Numbered from the stretch's first letter, positions 18,387 to 26,388 are shown. The stretch: 64,000 nucleotides of DNA from Jonesia quinghaiensis DSM 15701 (GCF_000423205.1 NZ_AUHN01000011.1:62001-126000), one strand, 5' to 3'. The notes: a model not told the origin generated them from the letters alone. Program-made: numbers and translations.

Positions 18387-20596
18387 GGCAGGACCTCCGA
18401 GGTGGTTTGCTCGCTCGCAAGGGATGGCGTGGTGCTGGTTGTGTCACCGGTGAGCCCGGTGGGCTGCCCACCAGCAAGGTGCACGGCAGCAACTTTGAAC
18501 TCTGGCATCCCCGAAATTGGGTCAGTAACAGCAGTGGTTAACCTGTTGACGGCGCCCAGCCCTGGCCAGTGAAACGGCATAAACACGGTGTCGTGGCGAA
18601 TATTATTCGTGATGCGCACGGTAGCGCGGGCTGTGGAACGCCTAGTCGTGAGGTGAACATCGTCGCCCTCATCAATGCCATACACGTCCGCAAGCAACGG
18701 ATGCATCTCAACAAAAACCTCAGGAACCGCACGGTGAAGAACCTCAACCCGTCGCGTTTGCGCCCCCGACTGGTAATGCTGCAACACCCGCCCAGTCACC
18801 AAATACACCGGGAAATCTGGGGACAACGCATCAGAGGGCCCAACATGCTGCACCGGGACCAACGCTGCCCGCCCACTCACGGTAGGAAACGCATCGGCGA
18901 AAGGACGCGGCGTACCCGGGTGCGCAGGTGAGGGAACAGGCCAATACAAACCAGAACCGTCCGCCCCACCAGTGGCAGCCTCATGCTCATCCAACCGGGC
19001 ATGACTCAACCCCGAATAATCGGCCTTCCCACCAGCACTAGCCCGCGCAAGCTCATCAAACACCTCCCCCGCATCAACCGACCACACCCCCGGCGCATTC
19101 AACCGCCCCGCCAACTGCTGCCACACCCACAACTCCGAACGAGCATCACCAGGAGCGTCACAATTTTTCCGGCGACGCAACACCCGCCCCTCCAAACTGG
19201 TCATGGTGCCCTCCTCCTCCGCCCACTGCAACACCGGCAACACAACATCCGCGAGCATCGCCGTTTCCGAGGGCACCACATCACACACAACCAACAGATC
19301 CAACGCCTTCAACCGGTCCTGAACCTGCGTCGCATGCGGCGCAGAAACCACCACATTAGAACCATGAACGAGGAGCGCTCGCGGCCCACCTGGTTGCCCC
19401 AAAGAGTTCAGTAATTCGACCGCTGGTTTGCCTTTGCCGGGGAGGTCGTCGGGGTGGACACCCCATACTGCTGCCACATGTGAGCGGGCAGCTGGGTCGG
19501 TGATCATCCGGTACCCCGGGAGTTGGTCCGCTTTTTGCCCGTGTTCACGCCCGCCCTGACCGTTGCCCTGCCCTGTTAAGGTGCCAAACCCTGAGCCTTG
19601 GCGGCCCACCAACCCCAACAACAAGGCCAGGTTGATCGCTGCGGTGACCCCGTCGGTGCCTTGCCGTGATTGTTCTAACCCTCGCCCTGTGATGATGAAT
19701 GCACCGCGACCCCCGCGGTGTGGGCTGGCATGCGCTAATTGGCGGGCGACTTGGCGTATTTGTGGGGCTGGGACACCCGCTACTTGCGCGACCCGTTCGG
19801 GCCACCATGAGGCGAGTGACGCCGCCAGTTCATCAAAACCTTGGGTTCGCTGCGCCACATACTCGGTGTCTAGTAGCCCTTCCATCACCACCACGTGGGC
19901 GATCCCTAACAGCACGGCCAAGTCAGTCCCCGGTAGCGGTTGGATGTGCATGCCCCCGGTTGATGACACCCCATCTGGTGCTACTGGTCCGGTGAGTTCA
20001 GCAGTTGCTGAGCGGCGCGGGTCTAGGACAACCAGCCCGCCGCTTTCTCTTGCCCCGTTAAGGTGGGCGACGAAGGGAGGCATCGTTTCAGACGGGTTTG
20101 ATCCCACTAGAACCACCATTGCGGCGTCGTCGAGGTCAGTAACCGGGAACGATAACCCGCGGTCTAACCCCAACGACCGGTTCGCTGCTGCGGCGGCACT
20201 GGACATACAAAAGCGCCCGTTGTAGTCAATGTTCGCGGTCCGCAGCGCGATGCGCGCGAACTTCCCCAACTGGTAGGCCTTCTCGTTGGTGAGCCCGCCC
20301 CCACCAAATACTGCGACAGCGTCACGGCCATGCTCCGCCTGGATGCCGGTGATTTTACTGGCGATCAGGTCAAGGGCAACATCCCACGATGCGGGTTGTA
20401 GGTTCCCTTCGCTGTCCCGTATCAGCGGGGTGGTGAGCCGGTCGCTGACGGTCAATACCTCCGGGGAAGTCCACCCTTTTTGGCACATGCCTCCCCTGTT
20501 CGTGGGGAACTGGCGCGGTTGAGCGGTGGTCGGTGATGCCACGGTCAGGCGCATCGCGCACTGAAGCGCACAGTACGGGCAGTGCGTGTCTGTCAT
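18383..20596 (-). CDS. nasA: Molybdopterin oxidoreductase, assimilatory nitrate reductase catalytic subunit
   Basis: The 737-residue protein begins with a [4Fe-4S] motif Cys6-x2-Cys9-x3-Cys13-x24-Cys38, as in NasA/NarB-type enzymes. The molybdopterin domains follow, and a C-terminal dinucleotide-binding domain includes VYLVTGRVLQHYQSGAQTRR. It reduces nitrate to nitrite in the cytoplasm. It carries no C-terminal BFD domain of its own, which agrees with a separate partner carrying that centre. It begins six bases after narK and overlaps the partner gene by four bases, so narK, this gene and the partner form one operon. The symbol follows function and could equally be nasC. Confidence 0.88.
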   Translation of the reverse strand: MTDTHCPYCALQCAMRLTVASPTTAQPRQFPTNRGGMCQKGWTSPEVLTVSDRLTTPLIRDSEGNLQPASWDVALDLIASKITGIQAEHGRDAVAVFGGGGLTNEKAYQLGKFARIALRTANIDYNGRFCMSSAAAAANRSLGLDRGLSFPVTDLDDAAMVVLVGSNPSETMPPFVAHLNGARESGGLVVLDPRRSATAELTGPVAPDGVSSTGGMHIQPLPGTDLAVLLGIAHVVVMEGLLDTEYVAQRTQGFDELAASLASWWPERVAQVAGVPAPQIRQVARQLAHASPHRGGRGAFIITGRGLEQSRQGTDGVTAAINLALLLGLVGRQGSGFGTLTGQGNGQGGREHGQKADQLPGYRMITDPAARSHVAAVWGVHPDDLPGKGKPAVELLNSLGQPGGPRALLVHGSNVVVSAPHATQVQDRLKALDLLVVCDVVPSETAMLADVVLPVLQWAEEEGTMTSLEGRVLRRRKNCDAPGDARSELWVWQQLAGRLNAPGVWSVDAGEVFDELARASAGGKADYSGLSHARLDEHEAATGGADGSGLYWPVPSPAHPGTPRPFADAFPTVSGRAALVPVQHVGPSDALSPDFPVYLVTGRVLQHYQSGAQTRRVEVLHRAVPEVFVEMHPLLADVYGIDEGDDVHLTTRRSTARATVRITNNIRHDTVFMPFHWPGLGAVNRLTTAVTDPISGMPEFKVAAVHLAGGQPTGLTGDTTSTTPSLASEQTTSEVLP

Positions 20597-20602
20597 GGCG
20601 GG

Positions 20603-21994
20603 TTAAACCCCTTCGCGGGCGAACGCTGACGTGGAACGGACGTACAGCACCCAGGTGAGTACTGCCATGAACAGGTACACCCCAATGAACACCAGCAGTG
20701 CGGGGATCAGTGAACCAGCCATCGACGTTGACATCGCAAATCCTCGTGGAATGAGGAACCCACCAATCGCACCCACTGCACCCGCAATCCCGATGCATCC
20801 TGCAGCTGCTTGCCTCACTGTCAGGAGGTGCTCTGGCGCAACACCGGTGCGGAACACTGCGGGGATCATGCGGTACGTTGAGCCATTGCCAATACCTGAT
20901 GCCGCGAACAACACAAGGAACGATGCGAAAAACAGGGCAAACGAGCCGGTTCGTAAACCGAAAATCGCCCCAAGTGCGCCCGCTGCGAGAGCGATGAAAC
21001 ACACCACCGTCAGGCGCGCGCCCCCAACACGGTCAGCAATGATTCCACCGAGGGGGCGGGTTAACGCGCCGACGAGTGCACCAAGGAATGCGATGGATAA
21101 GGTGACTTCTGGGAATTCGTTTTTCAGCAATGTGGGGAACGCACCGGAGTATCCGATGAACGACCCAAACGTTCCGATGTACAGGAATGAAATCAACCAA
21201 GTGTGTGGGTGACGGCCAGCTTGAGCGAAACTTTTTGGGTCTGAGGCAACATCACGCAGGTTGTCCATGGAGCGCCACGCAACGATCGCTGCAATGAGGA
21301 CTAGGGGAATGAACATCAACCCGGCACGGTTCAACGCAAGACCAGCACCGGCAGTGACAACAATGGGCACAACCATTTGAACGAGCCCGGTACCAAGGTT
21401 CCCACCAGCAGCGTTCAACCCTAGTGCTTTACCTTTTTCACGCTCAGGGTAGAAGAACGAAATGTTCGTCATGGAGGAGGCAAAGTTTCCTCCACCAAAG
21501 CCTGCAAGCCCTGCGATGATCAGCAGCGTGGTGAAACTGATTTGCGGGTTAGACACCGCCCACGCCAACCCAATCGCTGGAATGAGGAGCAACAGCGCGG
21601 AGATGATGGTCCAGTTACGGCCACCAAACACTGGAACAGTGAAGGTGTACGGGATACGCATCGCCGCACCAACCAGACTCGGAACCGCAATGAGCCAAAA
21701 CTGTTGGTCCACTGTCAGGGAGAAACCCGCTTCAGGGAGCATCGGCACAGCAACACTCCACAACGCCCACACGCAAAACCCCAGGAACTCGGCGTAAATG
21801 GACCCGTTGAGGTTTCGCCGCGCTATTTTGCGGCCTTGAGTTTCCCATTGGTGGGTGTTCTCTGGGTCCCACCCCGAAATCCAACGGCCCTTTTCCATCG
21901 TGAGCGGCGCTGGTGGTGAGGTGGGTGCATCTGCAGTGACATCAACAGGTGCTGGGTTCGGTAACTCGCCGGGCGGTGTGATCGAAGTGGTCAT
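20603..21994 (-). CDS. narK: Nitrate/nitrite MFS transporter
   Basis: The 463-residue protein has about 12 membrane helices. The nitrate-porter signature reads GGGNFASSMTNISFF followed by GLNAAGGNLG, and a second Gly-rich segment contains SGIGNGSTYRM. It imports nitrate and may exchange nitrite. ATG 21994 (MTTSITPP) is preceded by GAGGGGACC. Longer readings reach into the repeat at 22089-22156 and are unlikely. It is the first gene of the nitrate operon. Its promoter must lie in the 95 bp between the start and the repeat, or in the repeat itself. Confidence 0.92.
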   Translation of the reverse strand: MTTSITPPGELPNPAPVDVTADAPTSPPAPLTMEKGRWISGWDPENTHQWETQGRKIARRNLNGSIYAEFLGFCVWALWSVAVPMLPEAGFSLTVDQQFWLIAVPSLVGAAMRIPYTFTVPVFGGRNWTIISALLLLIPAIGLAWAVSNPQISFTTLLIIAGLAGFGGGNFASSMTNISFFYPEREKGKALGLNAAGGNLGTGLVQMVVPIVVTAGAGLALNRAGLMFIPLVLIAAIVAWRSMDNLRDVASDPKSFAQAGRHPHTWLISFLYIGTFGSFIGYSGAFPTLLKNEFPEVTLSIAFLGALVGALTRPLGGIIADRVGGARLTVVCFIALAAGALGAIFGLRTGSFALFFASFLVLFAASGIGNGSTYRMIPAVFRTGVAPEHLLTVRQAAAGCIGIAGAVGAIGGFLIPRGFAMSTSMAGSLIPALLVFIGVYLFMAVLTWVLYVRSTSAFAREGV

Positions 21995-22088
21995 GTCTGG
22001 TCCCCTCACAGGCGTATTGGACAAGACCGAATCTATCGACGCGATGTTTCCGCCGATCACCAACGGTGGTGAAGGTGCGGTAACAATG

Positions 22089-22156
22089 ACCGCACAGAGC
22101 CTCTCCACGGATGAGAGGTGACGAGAAGGCCCTCAGCGCGACCAGTTGTTGCGGTT
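22089..22156 (+). repeat. 68-bp structured direct repeat, left copy (island boundary)
   Basis: It matches 24352-24419 at 66 of 68 positions in the same orientation. The ends ACCGCA and TGCGGT are complementary and would close an outer stem. Inside is a hairpin CCTCTC-CACGGAT-GAGAGG. This copy lies 95 bp upstream of narK and is read away from it, with no gene of its own class downstream. It therefore looks like a stranded duplicate of the methyltransferase leader. An ATG inside (22111) opens a frame beginning MRGDEKALSATSCCG. Confidence 0.9.
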
Positions 22157-22331
22157 GCAGTGTGACTCGGATTGCCAATATGACTGTTAAGGCGAGTAGA
22201 TCAATAGAATCAGCATTGCCTAAACCAACCGTTCGAAGACAGATCGCAAAAACTATTAGTGAGATACTGATGGAAGAAGGCTTTGAGAATATCGTCTTTT
22301 GAAGTTCAGTCGAATTAGCTGTGAAACGCCC

Positions 22332-23441
22332 TTAGTTCGACTTTTTATTGAACTCGAGAGCCTTGCTCAAAAACTCCCTTAGCGCGTTTGAACGGTTCCT
22401 TCTGGCACTTAGGTCTGAAGAATTTCGAACTCCTGAAATGTACTTATCAAACAGCGAAATAGCATCTTCTTCAGAGAATCCCAAAACACTAAACACCATA
22501 GCTCGAGCATCATTATCGCTCCAGACATTCTCCCCTCGCTTTCGCTTAGAAATGGAGTCTTGAAAATCATCAAAAACCTGGCCATAAAAACTCGGATTTG
22601 GTGACCCGCCGAGCAGGTCTAGTCGGAACTCCCAACAAACGTATATGAGCGTGAAGAGATCAACTATATTCGACCAGCGAGGACGACCTCCCCATCTAAT
22701 ATTTTCGGTAAGGAAATCGAGCAAAGCCAGAAAATCTCGAGAATCTTCCTCGTATTTTTCAAAATTAGCCGAAAAGCGATCGTAGCGTTCATCTAGTTCA
22801 GTCTTTTTATTTGAAAGACCAAAGATACACGAACCGAAGACTTCAGCAAAAAATTCAAGATCACCTCCACGATTCCTTCTGTTATGGCTAAAAATATCGG
22901 AAGATACGGTGATCGAGTGGTTGGCGCAGTCTTTTAGAAAATCATAAAAAGGACCTGGGAGCATGGCATTTCGTAGCTCCTGATCGGTGAGAACCACATT
23001 GACCTTATTCACTCTTGTGAACACCTCTCGAATAAAGCCCTCCTCCATGTTTGACAGCCTGCGAATAGGGAATCGATACTGGAAAAATTCTCTCCGAACA
23101 CCGTCGGGGAGATCTTGGAAATATTTTTCATTGAACTCAGCCAGGGATGAGGAATCTAAGTTCTTTAGTGGATATTTACCGTTTAGGAAATCGAGCAAAG
23201 AGGACAATCTCTGTTGCCCATCAACAACTGAAGCCGTCTCATCGCCGTCTGCAGTTGTCTCATATGCAAGATAGACTTCCGGGATAGGAAAACCTAGCAA
23301 AATCGTTTCCATGAGAGCCACTTTTGCTGACTCTGACCAAACCACTTTCCTTTGGTACTCTGGACGAAGCACCAAAGCACCTTGATTATTCAGCTTATTA
23401 AATTCTGCAACAGTCTTGGATTCTATTTCGAATTTTAACAT
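22332..23441 (-). CDS. DUF262-domain protein (GmrS/ParB-like fold), without DUF1524
   Basis: The 369-residue protein has the DUF262 hallmarks: RPEYQRKVVW (26-35), DGQQR (74-78) and FTRVNKVNVVLTDQELRNA (141-159). DUF262 is a ParB/Srx-like NTP-binding fold known from the GmrSD type IV restriction enzyme and from phosphorothioation-linked SspE. Those proteins also carry a DUF1524 His-Asn-His nuclease domain. Here the last 200 residues are helical, with no such motif seen. ATG 23441 lies one base after the stop of the upstream gene, with GGGAGAG as ribosome-binding site inside that gene's end. Function is inferred: a sensor or regulatory NTPase in a defence or conflict module. Confidence 0.82.
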   Translation of the reverse strand: MLKFEIESKTVAEFNKLNNQGALVLRPEYQRKVVWSESAKVALMETILLGFPIPEVYLAYETTADGDETASVVDGQQRLSSLLDFLNGKYPLKNLDSSSLAEFNEKYFQDLPDGVRREFFQYRFPIRRLSNMEEGFIREVFTRVNKVNVVLTDQELRNAMLPGPFYDFLKDCANHSITVSSDIFSHNRRNRGGDLEFFAEVFGSCIFGLSNKKTELDERYDRFSANFEKYEEDSRDFLALLDFLTENIRWGGRPRWSNIVDLFTLIYVCWEFRLDLLGGSPNPSFYGQVFDDFQDSISKRKRGENVWSDNDARAMVFSVLGFSEEDAISLFDKYISGVRNSSDLSARRNRSNALREFLSKALEFNKKSN

Positions 23442-23442
23442 A

Positions 23443-24060
23443 CTACTCTCCCTGCAATCTAAGGTTTTCAACCTCGGTCTGTATGGCTCGAACCCCTGAT
23501 AGTTGATAACTACGAAGCGCTGAACTATTCCTGTAAATCCTAAAGTTTAACTCTAGTCCTTGAAATCTCTCACCTAAAGGTCGGACAATTGAGTCACGAC
23601 TCTTGCCCCATAACTCACCGAATGGCAAGTGGGGAATTAAGCGATCAACGGGAATACACTGTTGGAATACTGTTCTCCGACCATACCCCCGGTCTGCTTT
23701 TGTGAACGTGTTCTCAATTTCTCTCATTACTTTCCAGCACTCTTCAAAGTGCAATTCGGACACAATCGCCACATCCAAATCCGACACATTTTGATCAGAA
23801 GCTTTTTCATTGAAAACCTTTAGTTTCTTTTCGGGGTTTAGTGAATAGCCAAGTTTAGCGCTACCAATTATATACACCGACGAAGCGTCCATACCTAGAC
23901 TCACAGATACTTGATGTCGCCATTTTATGTAGTCGATTTCGCTCTGCCATGTGCGTGGCGTTCCTGCTAGTATCTTTGAAGTGACGAAGTAGTCAGTGTC
24001 GTTTTCAACTGCTGCCATATCCTCAGCAAATAATGCCAATCCTTCACGATCATAATTCAT
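23443..24060 (-). CDS. Nucleotidyltransferase-fold protein paired with DUF262 protein
   Basis: The 205-residue protein from ATG 24060 has the pol-beta-type nucleotidyltransferase pattern: Gly66-Ser67 in IIGSAKLGYSL and Asp94-x-Asp96 in SDLDVAIVS. A longer than usual insertion separates the two. A possible third carboxylate is the Glu in LELNFRI near residue 183. About 60 residues of helix precede the domain. Such enzymes transfer NMP groups to protein, RNA or small molecules. A GTG at 24090 would add ten residues, but ATG 24060 has AAGGTG upstream. The gene is first in a two-gene unit with the DUF262 protein and is A+T-rich like it. Confidence 0.72.
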   Translation of the reverse strand: MNYDREGLALFAEDMAAVENDTDYFVTSKILAGTPRTWQSEIDYIKWRHQVSVSLGMDASSVYIIGSAKLGYSLNPEKKLKVFNEKASDQNVSDLDVAIVSELHFEECWKVMREIENTFTKADRGYGRRTVFQQCIPVDRLIPHLPFGELWGKSRDSIVRPLGERFQGLELNFRIYRNSSALRSYQLSGVRAIQTEVENLRLQGE

Positions 24061-24351
24061 GTTTGCGAACACCTTATTCAATCGTCGCACCGTTATCTAT
24101 AAGATATGAAAGTATCAACTCTTCTATCCGTAGTCAATGGATGTTATTCCTTCCTTGAAATGACCTTTCCTTAAGTTCCTTGTCGCATTCAGATCGGCGG
24201 TTTTGTCCTGCGCTAAACCTTCCCTCTCTATGCCACATCACGAATCTCACTCGAGAATACTCTGTTTACTTACGGTAGGACGTGTTTTACAGTGGGTGAA
24301 TTCGCGATTTATTTCCATAAGTTTTACCAGGGCTCTCGTACGGGATCAATA

Positions 24352-24419
24352 ACCGCACAGAGCCTCTCCACGGATGAGAGGTGACGAGAAGACTCTCAGC
24401 GCGACCAGTTGTTGCGGTT
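24352..24419 (+). repeat. 68-bp structured direct repeat, right copy (methyltransferase leader)
   Basis: Same element as 22089-22156, two mismatches. It ends 48 bp before the methyltransferase ATG and in the same orientation, so it would be part of that gene's 5' leader. The outer stem ACCGCA/TGCGGT and inner hairpin CCTCTC/GAGAGG suggest an RNA structure. I could not match it to a riboswitch class I know. Confidence 0.88.
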
Positions 24420-24463
24420 TCCGCAAAGAGTATTGTCGCTGTGACCTGGGCCGTTCACACTGA
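24374..24463 (+). CDS. Possible 29-residue Cys-containing leader peptide (uORF)
   Basis: ATG 24374 lies in the repeat and opens a frame that ends at TGA 24461-24463, four bases before the methyltransferase ATG. The peptide begins MRGDEKTLSATSCCG and has cysteines at 13, 14, 21 and 23. The Cys-Cys codons fall on the 3' strand of the outer stem of the repeat, so ribosome stalling there could change the fold. Cysteine-rich upstream ORFs that work as attenuators are known in mycobacteria. No ribosome-binding site is visible, so translation is unproven. Confidence 0.35.
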   Translation: MRGDEKTLSATSCCGFRKEYCRCDLGRSH

Positions 24464-24467
24464 CAAC

Positions 24468-25193
24468 ATGCACACTGACACCCACTCCACAGCGCACAGC
24501 AACAGCTCGCCTCACAGCCACGGCACGTCGCAGAGTCACAGCACCCCGCAAAACGCCTCAGACCTCGCCCCCATCGACTTTTGGGAAGACCGCTACGGCG
24601 GAGCACCACAAGTATGGTCAGGCAAAGTCAACACCGTGTTGGCAGATGTCGCCTCAACCCTCACCCCAGGTACCGCCCTTGACCTTGGGTGCGGTGAAGG
24701 TGGTGACGTCATCTGGCTTGCCCGCAACGGGTGGCAAGCCACGGGAATCGACATTTCCACCACGGCAATAACCAGGGCTGTTCAAGCAGCGGCGGATGCT
24801 GGGGTGGCACAGCGCGCAATGTTTTTTGCCGCCGACCTTGCGACCGTTCCCGCCGGTCTCTACGACCTGGTCACTGCCAGTTTCTTTCACTCGCCCGTGG
24901 AACTACCCCGTGTTGAGATTTTGCGCCAAGCCGCGGCTCGTGTTGCACCCGGTGGGCACTTACTCATCACGTCGCACTCAGATTTCCCACCGTATTCGCA
25001 AAGCTCTGATCAGCATGAACATCACTTTCTCAGCCCGGAAGAAGAGCTCTCACAACTTGGCCTCAACCCTGACGTGTGGGAAGCGATCATCACCGAGAAG
25101 CGCAGCCGCATGACGACCGACCGCAACGGTGACCCTGCCCCCATTGAGGACGTGGTTGTCCTCATCAACCGACACAAACAGCAAACCCGCTGA
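24468..25193 (+). CDS. Class I SAM-dependent methyltransferase with His-rich N-terminus
   Basis: The 241-residue protein has motif I LDLGCGEG (71-78) and GIDIS as motif II. DFWEDRYGGAPQVWSG before the fold is typical of actinobacterial methyltransferases related to TehB and thiopurine types. Residues 1-28 contain six His among Ser and Thr (positions 2, 6, 10, 16, 18, 24), suggesting metal binding or a disordered tail. The substrate is unknown, and a tellurite or metalloid role is only a family-level possibility. ATG 24468 has no clear ribosome-binding site, so coupling to the upstream ORF is attractive. It is convergent with the SolA-like gene. Confidence 0.78.
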   Translation: MHTDTHSTAHSNSSPHSHGTSQSHSTPQNASDLAPIDFWEDRYGGAPQVWSGKVNTVLADVASTLTPGTALDLGCGEGGDVIWLARNGWQATGIDISTTAITRAVQAAADAGVAQRAMFFAADLATVPAGLYDLVTASFFHSPVELPRVEILRQAAARVAPGGHLLITSHSDFPPYSQSSDQHEHHFLSPEEELSQLGLNPDVWEAIITEKRSRMTTDRNGDPAPIEDVVVLINRHKQQTR

Positions 25194-25202
25194 CAACGTG
25201 CC

Positions 25203-26381
25203 TTACGTGAGGTGGCTGCTCAGACGGAACATTTCTTGGGCAGACACACCAGGTGCATCGTCGGGTTCTGTTGCCAGATCAGCAATAATCCCACCCAACG
25301 TAGGTGTGAACTTAAAACCATGCCCCGAACACGGTGAAGCGATCACCACACGACCACACCGGTCAAGAACAAAGTCATTGCTTGGTGTTTTGGTGTACGT
25401 GCACGACAAAAATTCGCTGCTGTCCGGGTTCAACCCCGGCAACCATTGACGCACATAGTCGCGGTGCAACACCTCATCCTCTGGGGCGTGCGTGAACGTG
25501 CGGGTGTCAGCGGTCACGTGGCGGCCATAAGCGTTGAACCCCACCTTGATGCCCTCCCCCGGTGTCGCTAAACCGTACACAATGCCAGGCCAACGGGACG
25601 GTTCACCAGTCACAGGGTCCGTAGGTGCGTGGTCGTGGGTAAAAGAGGGCCAAGTGTCCTCAACCATCGGGTTTAGTTCCCCTGACGGTAAAAACTCCGC
25701 AAGTGAGAAGTGCGCTGGCGCAACCTCAATGACATCAAGTGGCAACGGGCCAGCCAACCCGGCAGCACGCGGAGCCAAAGAGTTCATCCACCCGCCCGTC
25801 GCCAACACAACGCGACCAGCCGTGAACGTTTCGCCCTCAGTGACCACCTCAACGTGCCCAGGATGATGCACCACGTCCACCACTTTGGTGTCGTGGCGTA
25901 CCTGCGCGCCGTGACGTGTCGCCTCCTGCTGCAGTGCAACCAACGCAAGGTCCGCGTTCACGCGGCCCGCCGTGCTGTGCTCAAAAAGGACCTTGCCTTC
26001 GAAGCGCATACCCGGCCACCGCTCAGCGGCATCGCTAGGTGACAGCACCTCTAACGGGACCCCGGCGGCGCGCATCGGCCCCTCAAAATCCATGGGCGGG
26101 AACCCATGAGACACCAACCCCACCCGGCTCAACAGGTTGATACCCGACTCGGCCTCCAGCAGCTCCCACTCCACCAACGCGTCACGCATCAACGCCAAAT
26201 ACTCAGGTTGAGCGTATGTTGCCCGGTAGATGCGCGACCCACCGTGGGAAGAACCACGCGTATGGCCAGCAGAGAACTGCTCACACACCAGCACGCTGCG
26301 GCCACGCCGAGCGAGCTGCCATGCGGCGGCGGAACCCATGGCCCCGCCGCCGATGACAATGACATCAAACTGTGGTGACAT
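25203..26381 (-). CDS. solA: FAD-dependent N-methyl amino acid oxidase (SolA / monomeric sarcosine oxidase family)
   Basis: The 392-residue protein starts with the FAD-binding GGGAMGSAAAWQLARRG. Near the end it has CTYTKTPSNDFVLDR followed by SGHGFKF. In monomeric sarcosine oxidase the cysteine of the C-x-Y-T segment holds FAD covalently, and it is conserved here. The enzyme oxidises N-methyl amino acids (sarcosine or N-methyltryptophan) with O2, releasing formaldehyde and peroxide. The exact substrate is undetermined. It ends nine bases from the convergent methyltransferase gene and starts just after the purL stop, possibly sharing its transcript. Confidence 0.85.
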   Translation of the reverse strand: MSPQFDVIVIGGGAMGSAAAWQLARRGRSVLVCEQFSAGHTRGSSHGGSRIYRATYAQPEYLALMRDALVEWELLEAESGINLLSRVGLVSHGFPPMDFEGPMRAAGVPLEVLSPSDAAERWPGMRFEGKVLFEHSTAGRVNADLALVALQQEATRHGAQVRHDTKVVDVVHHPGHVEVVTEGETFTAGRVVLATGGWMNSLAPRAAGLAGPLPLDVIEVAPAHFSLAEFLPSGELNPMVEDTWPSFTHDHAPTDPVTGEPSRWPGIVYGLATPGEGIKVGFNAYGRHVTADTRTFTHAPEDEVLHRDYVRQWLPGLNPDSSEFLSCTYTKTPSNDFVLDRCGRVVIASPCSGHGFKFTPTLGGIIADLATEPDDAPGVSAQEMFRLSSHLT

Positions 26382-26388
26382 GCGCTAA

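Larger units (their letters stand above)
22157..24351. mobile_element. A+T-rich genomic island between 68-bp direct repeats
   Basis: The 2.2-kb segment differs sharply in composition from both flanks: bases 22801-22860 hold 20 G+C of 60, against 35 of 60 in a sample line of the lipid cluster. It carries only a nucleotidyltransferase-like gene and a DUF262 gene. No transposase, integrase or IS ends are seen. At the left edge a 63-codon frame (22111-22302) runs from the repeat into the island and ends in a charged helix (RRQIAKTISEILMEEGF), possibly a gene remnant. About 290 bp at the right edge (24061-24351) is gene-free and should hold the island promoter. Confidence 0.8.

Noticed and set aside
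22332-24060. Island as a complete GmrSD type IV restriction system
   Set aside because: The DUF1524 His-Asn-His nuclease part is not visible in either protein, and the partner is a nucleotidyltransferase instead.
22089-24419. 68-bp repeats as IS terminal repeats or a tRNA attachment site
   Set aside because: They are direct, not inverted, no transposase lies between them, and the element cannot be folded into a tRNA cloverleaf.
24352-24419. Leader element as a SAM, TPP, cobalamin or guanidine riboswitch
   Set aside because: The conserved core sequences of those classes that I know are absent, so no class was assigned.
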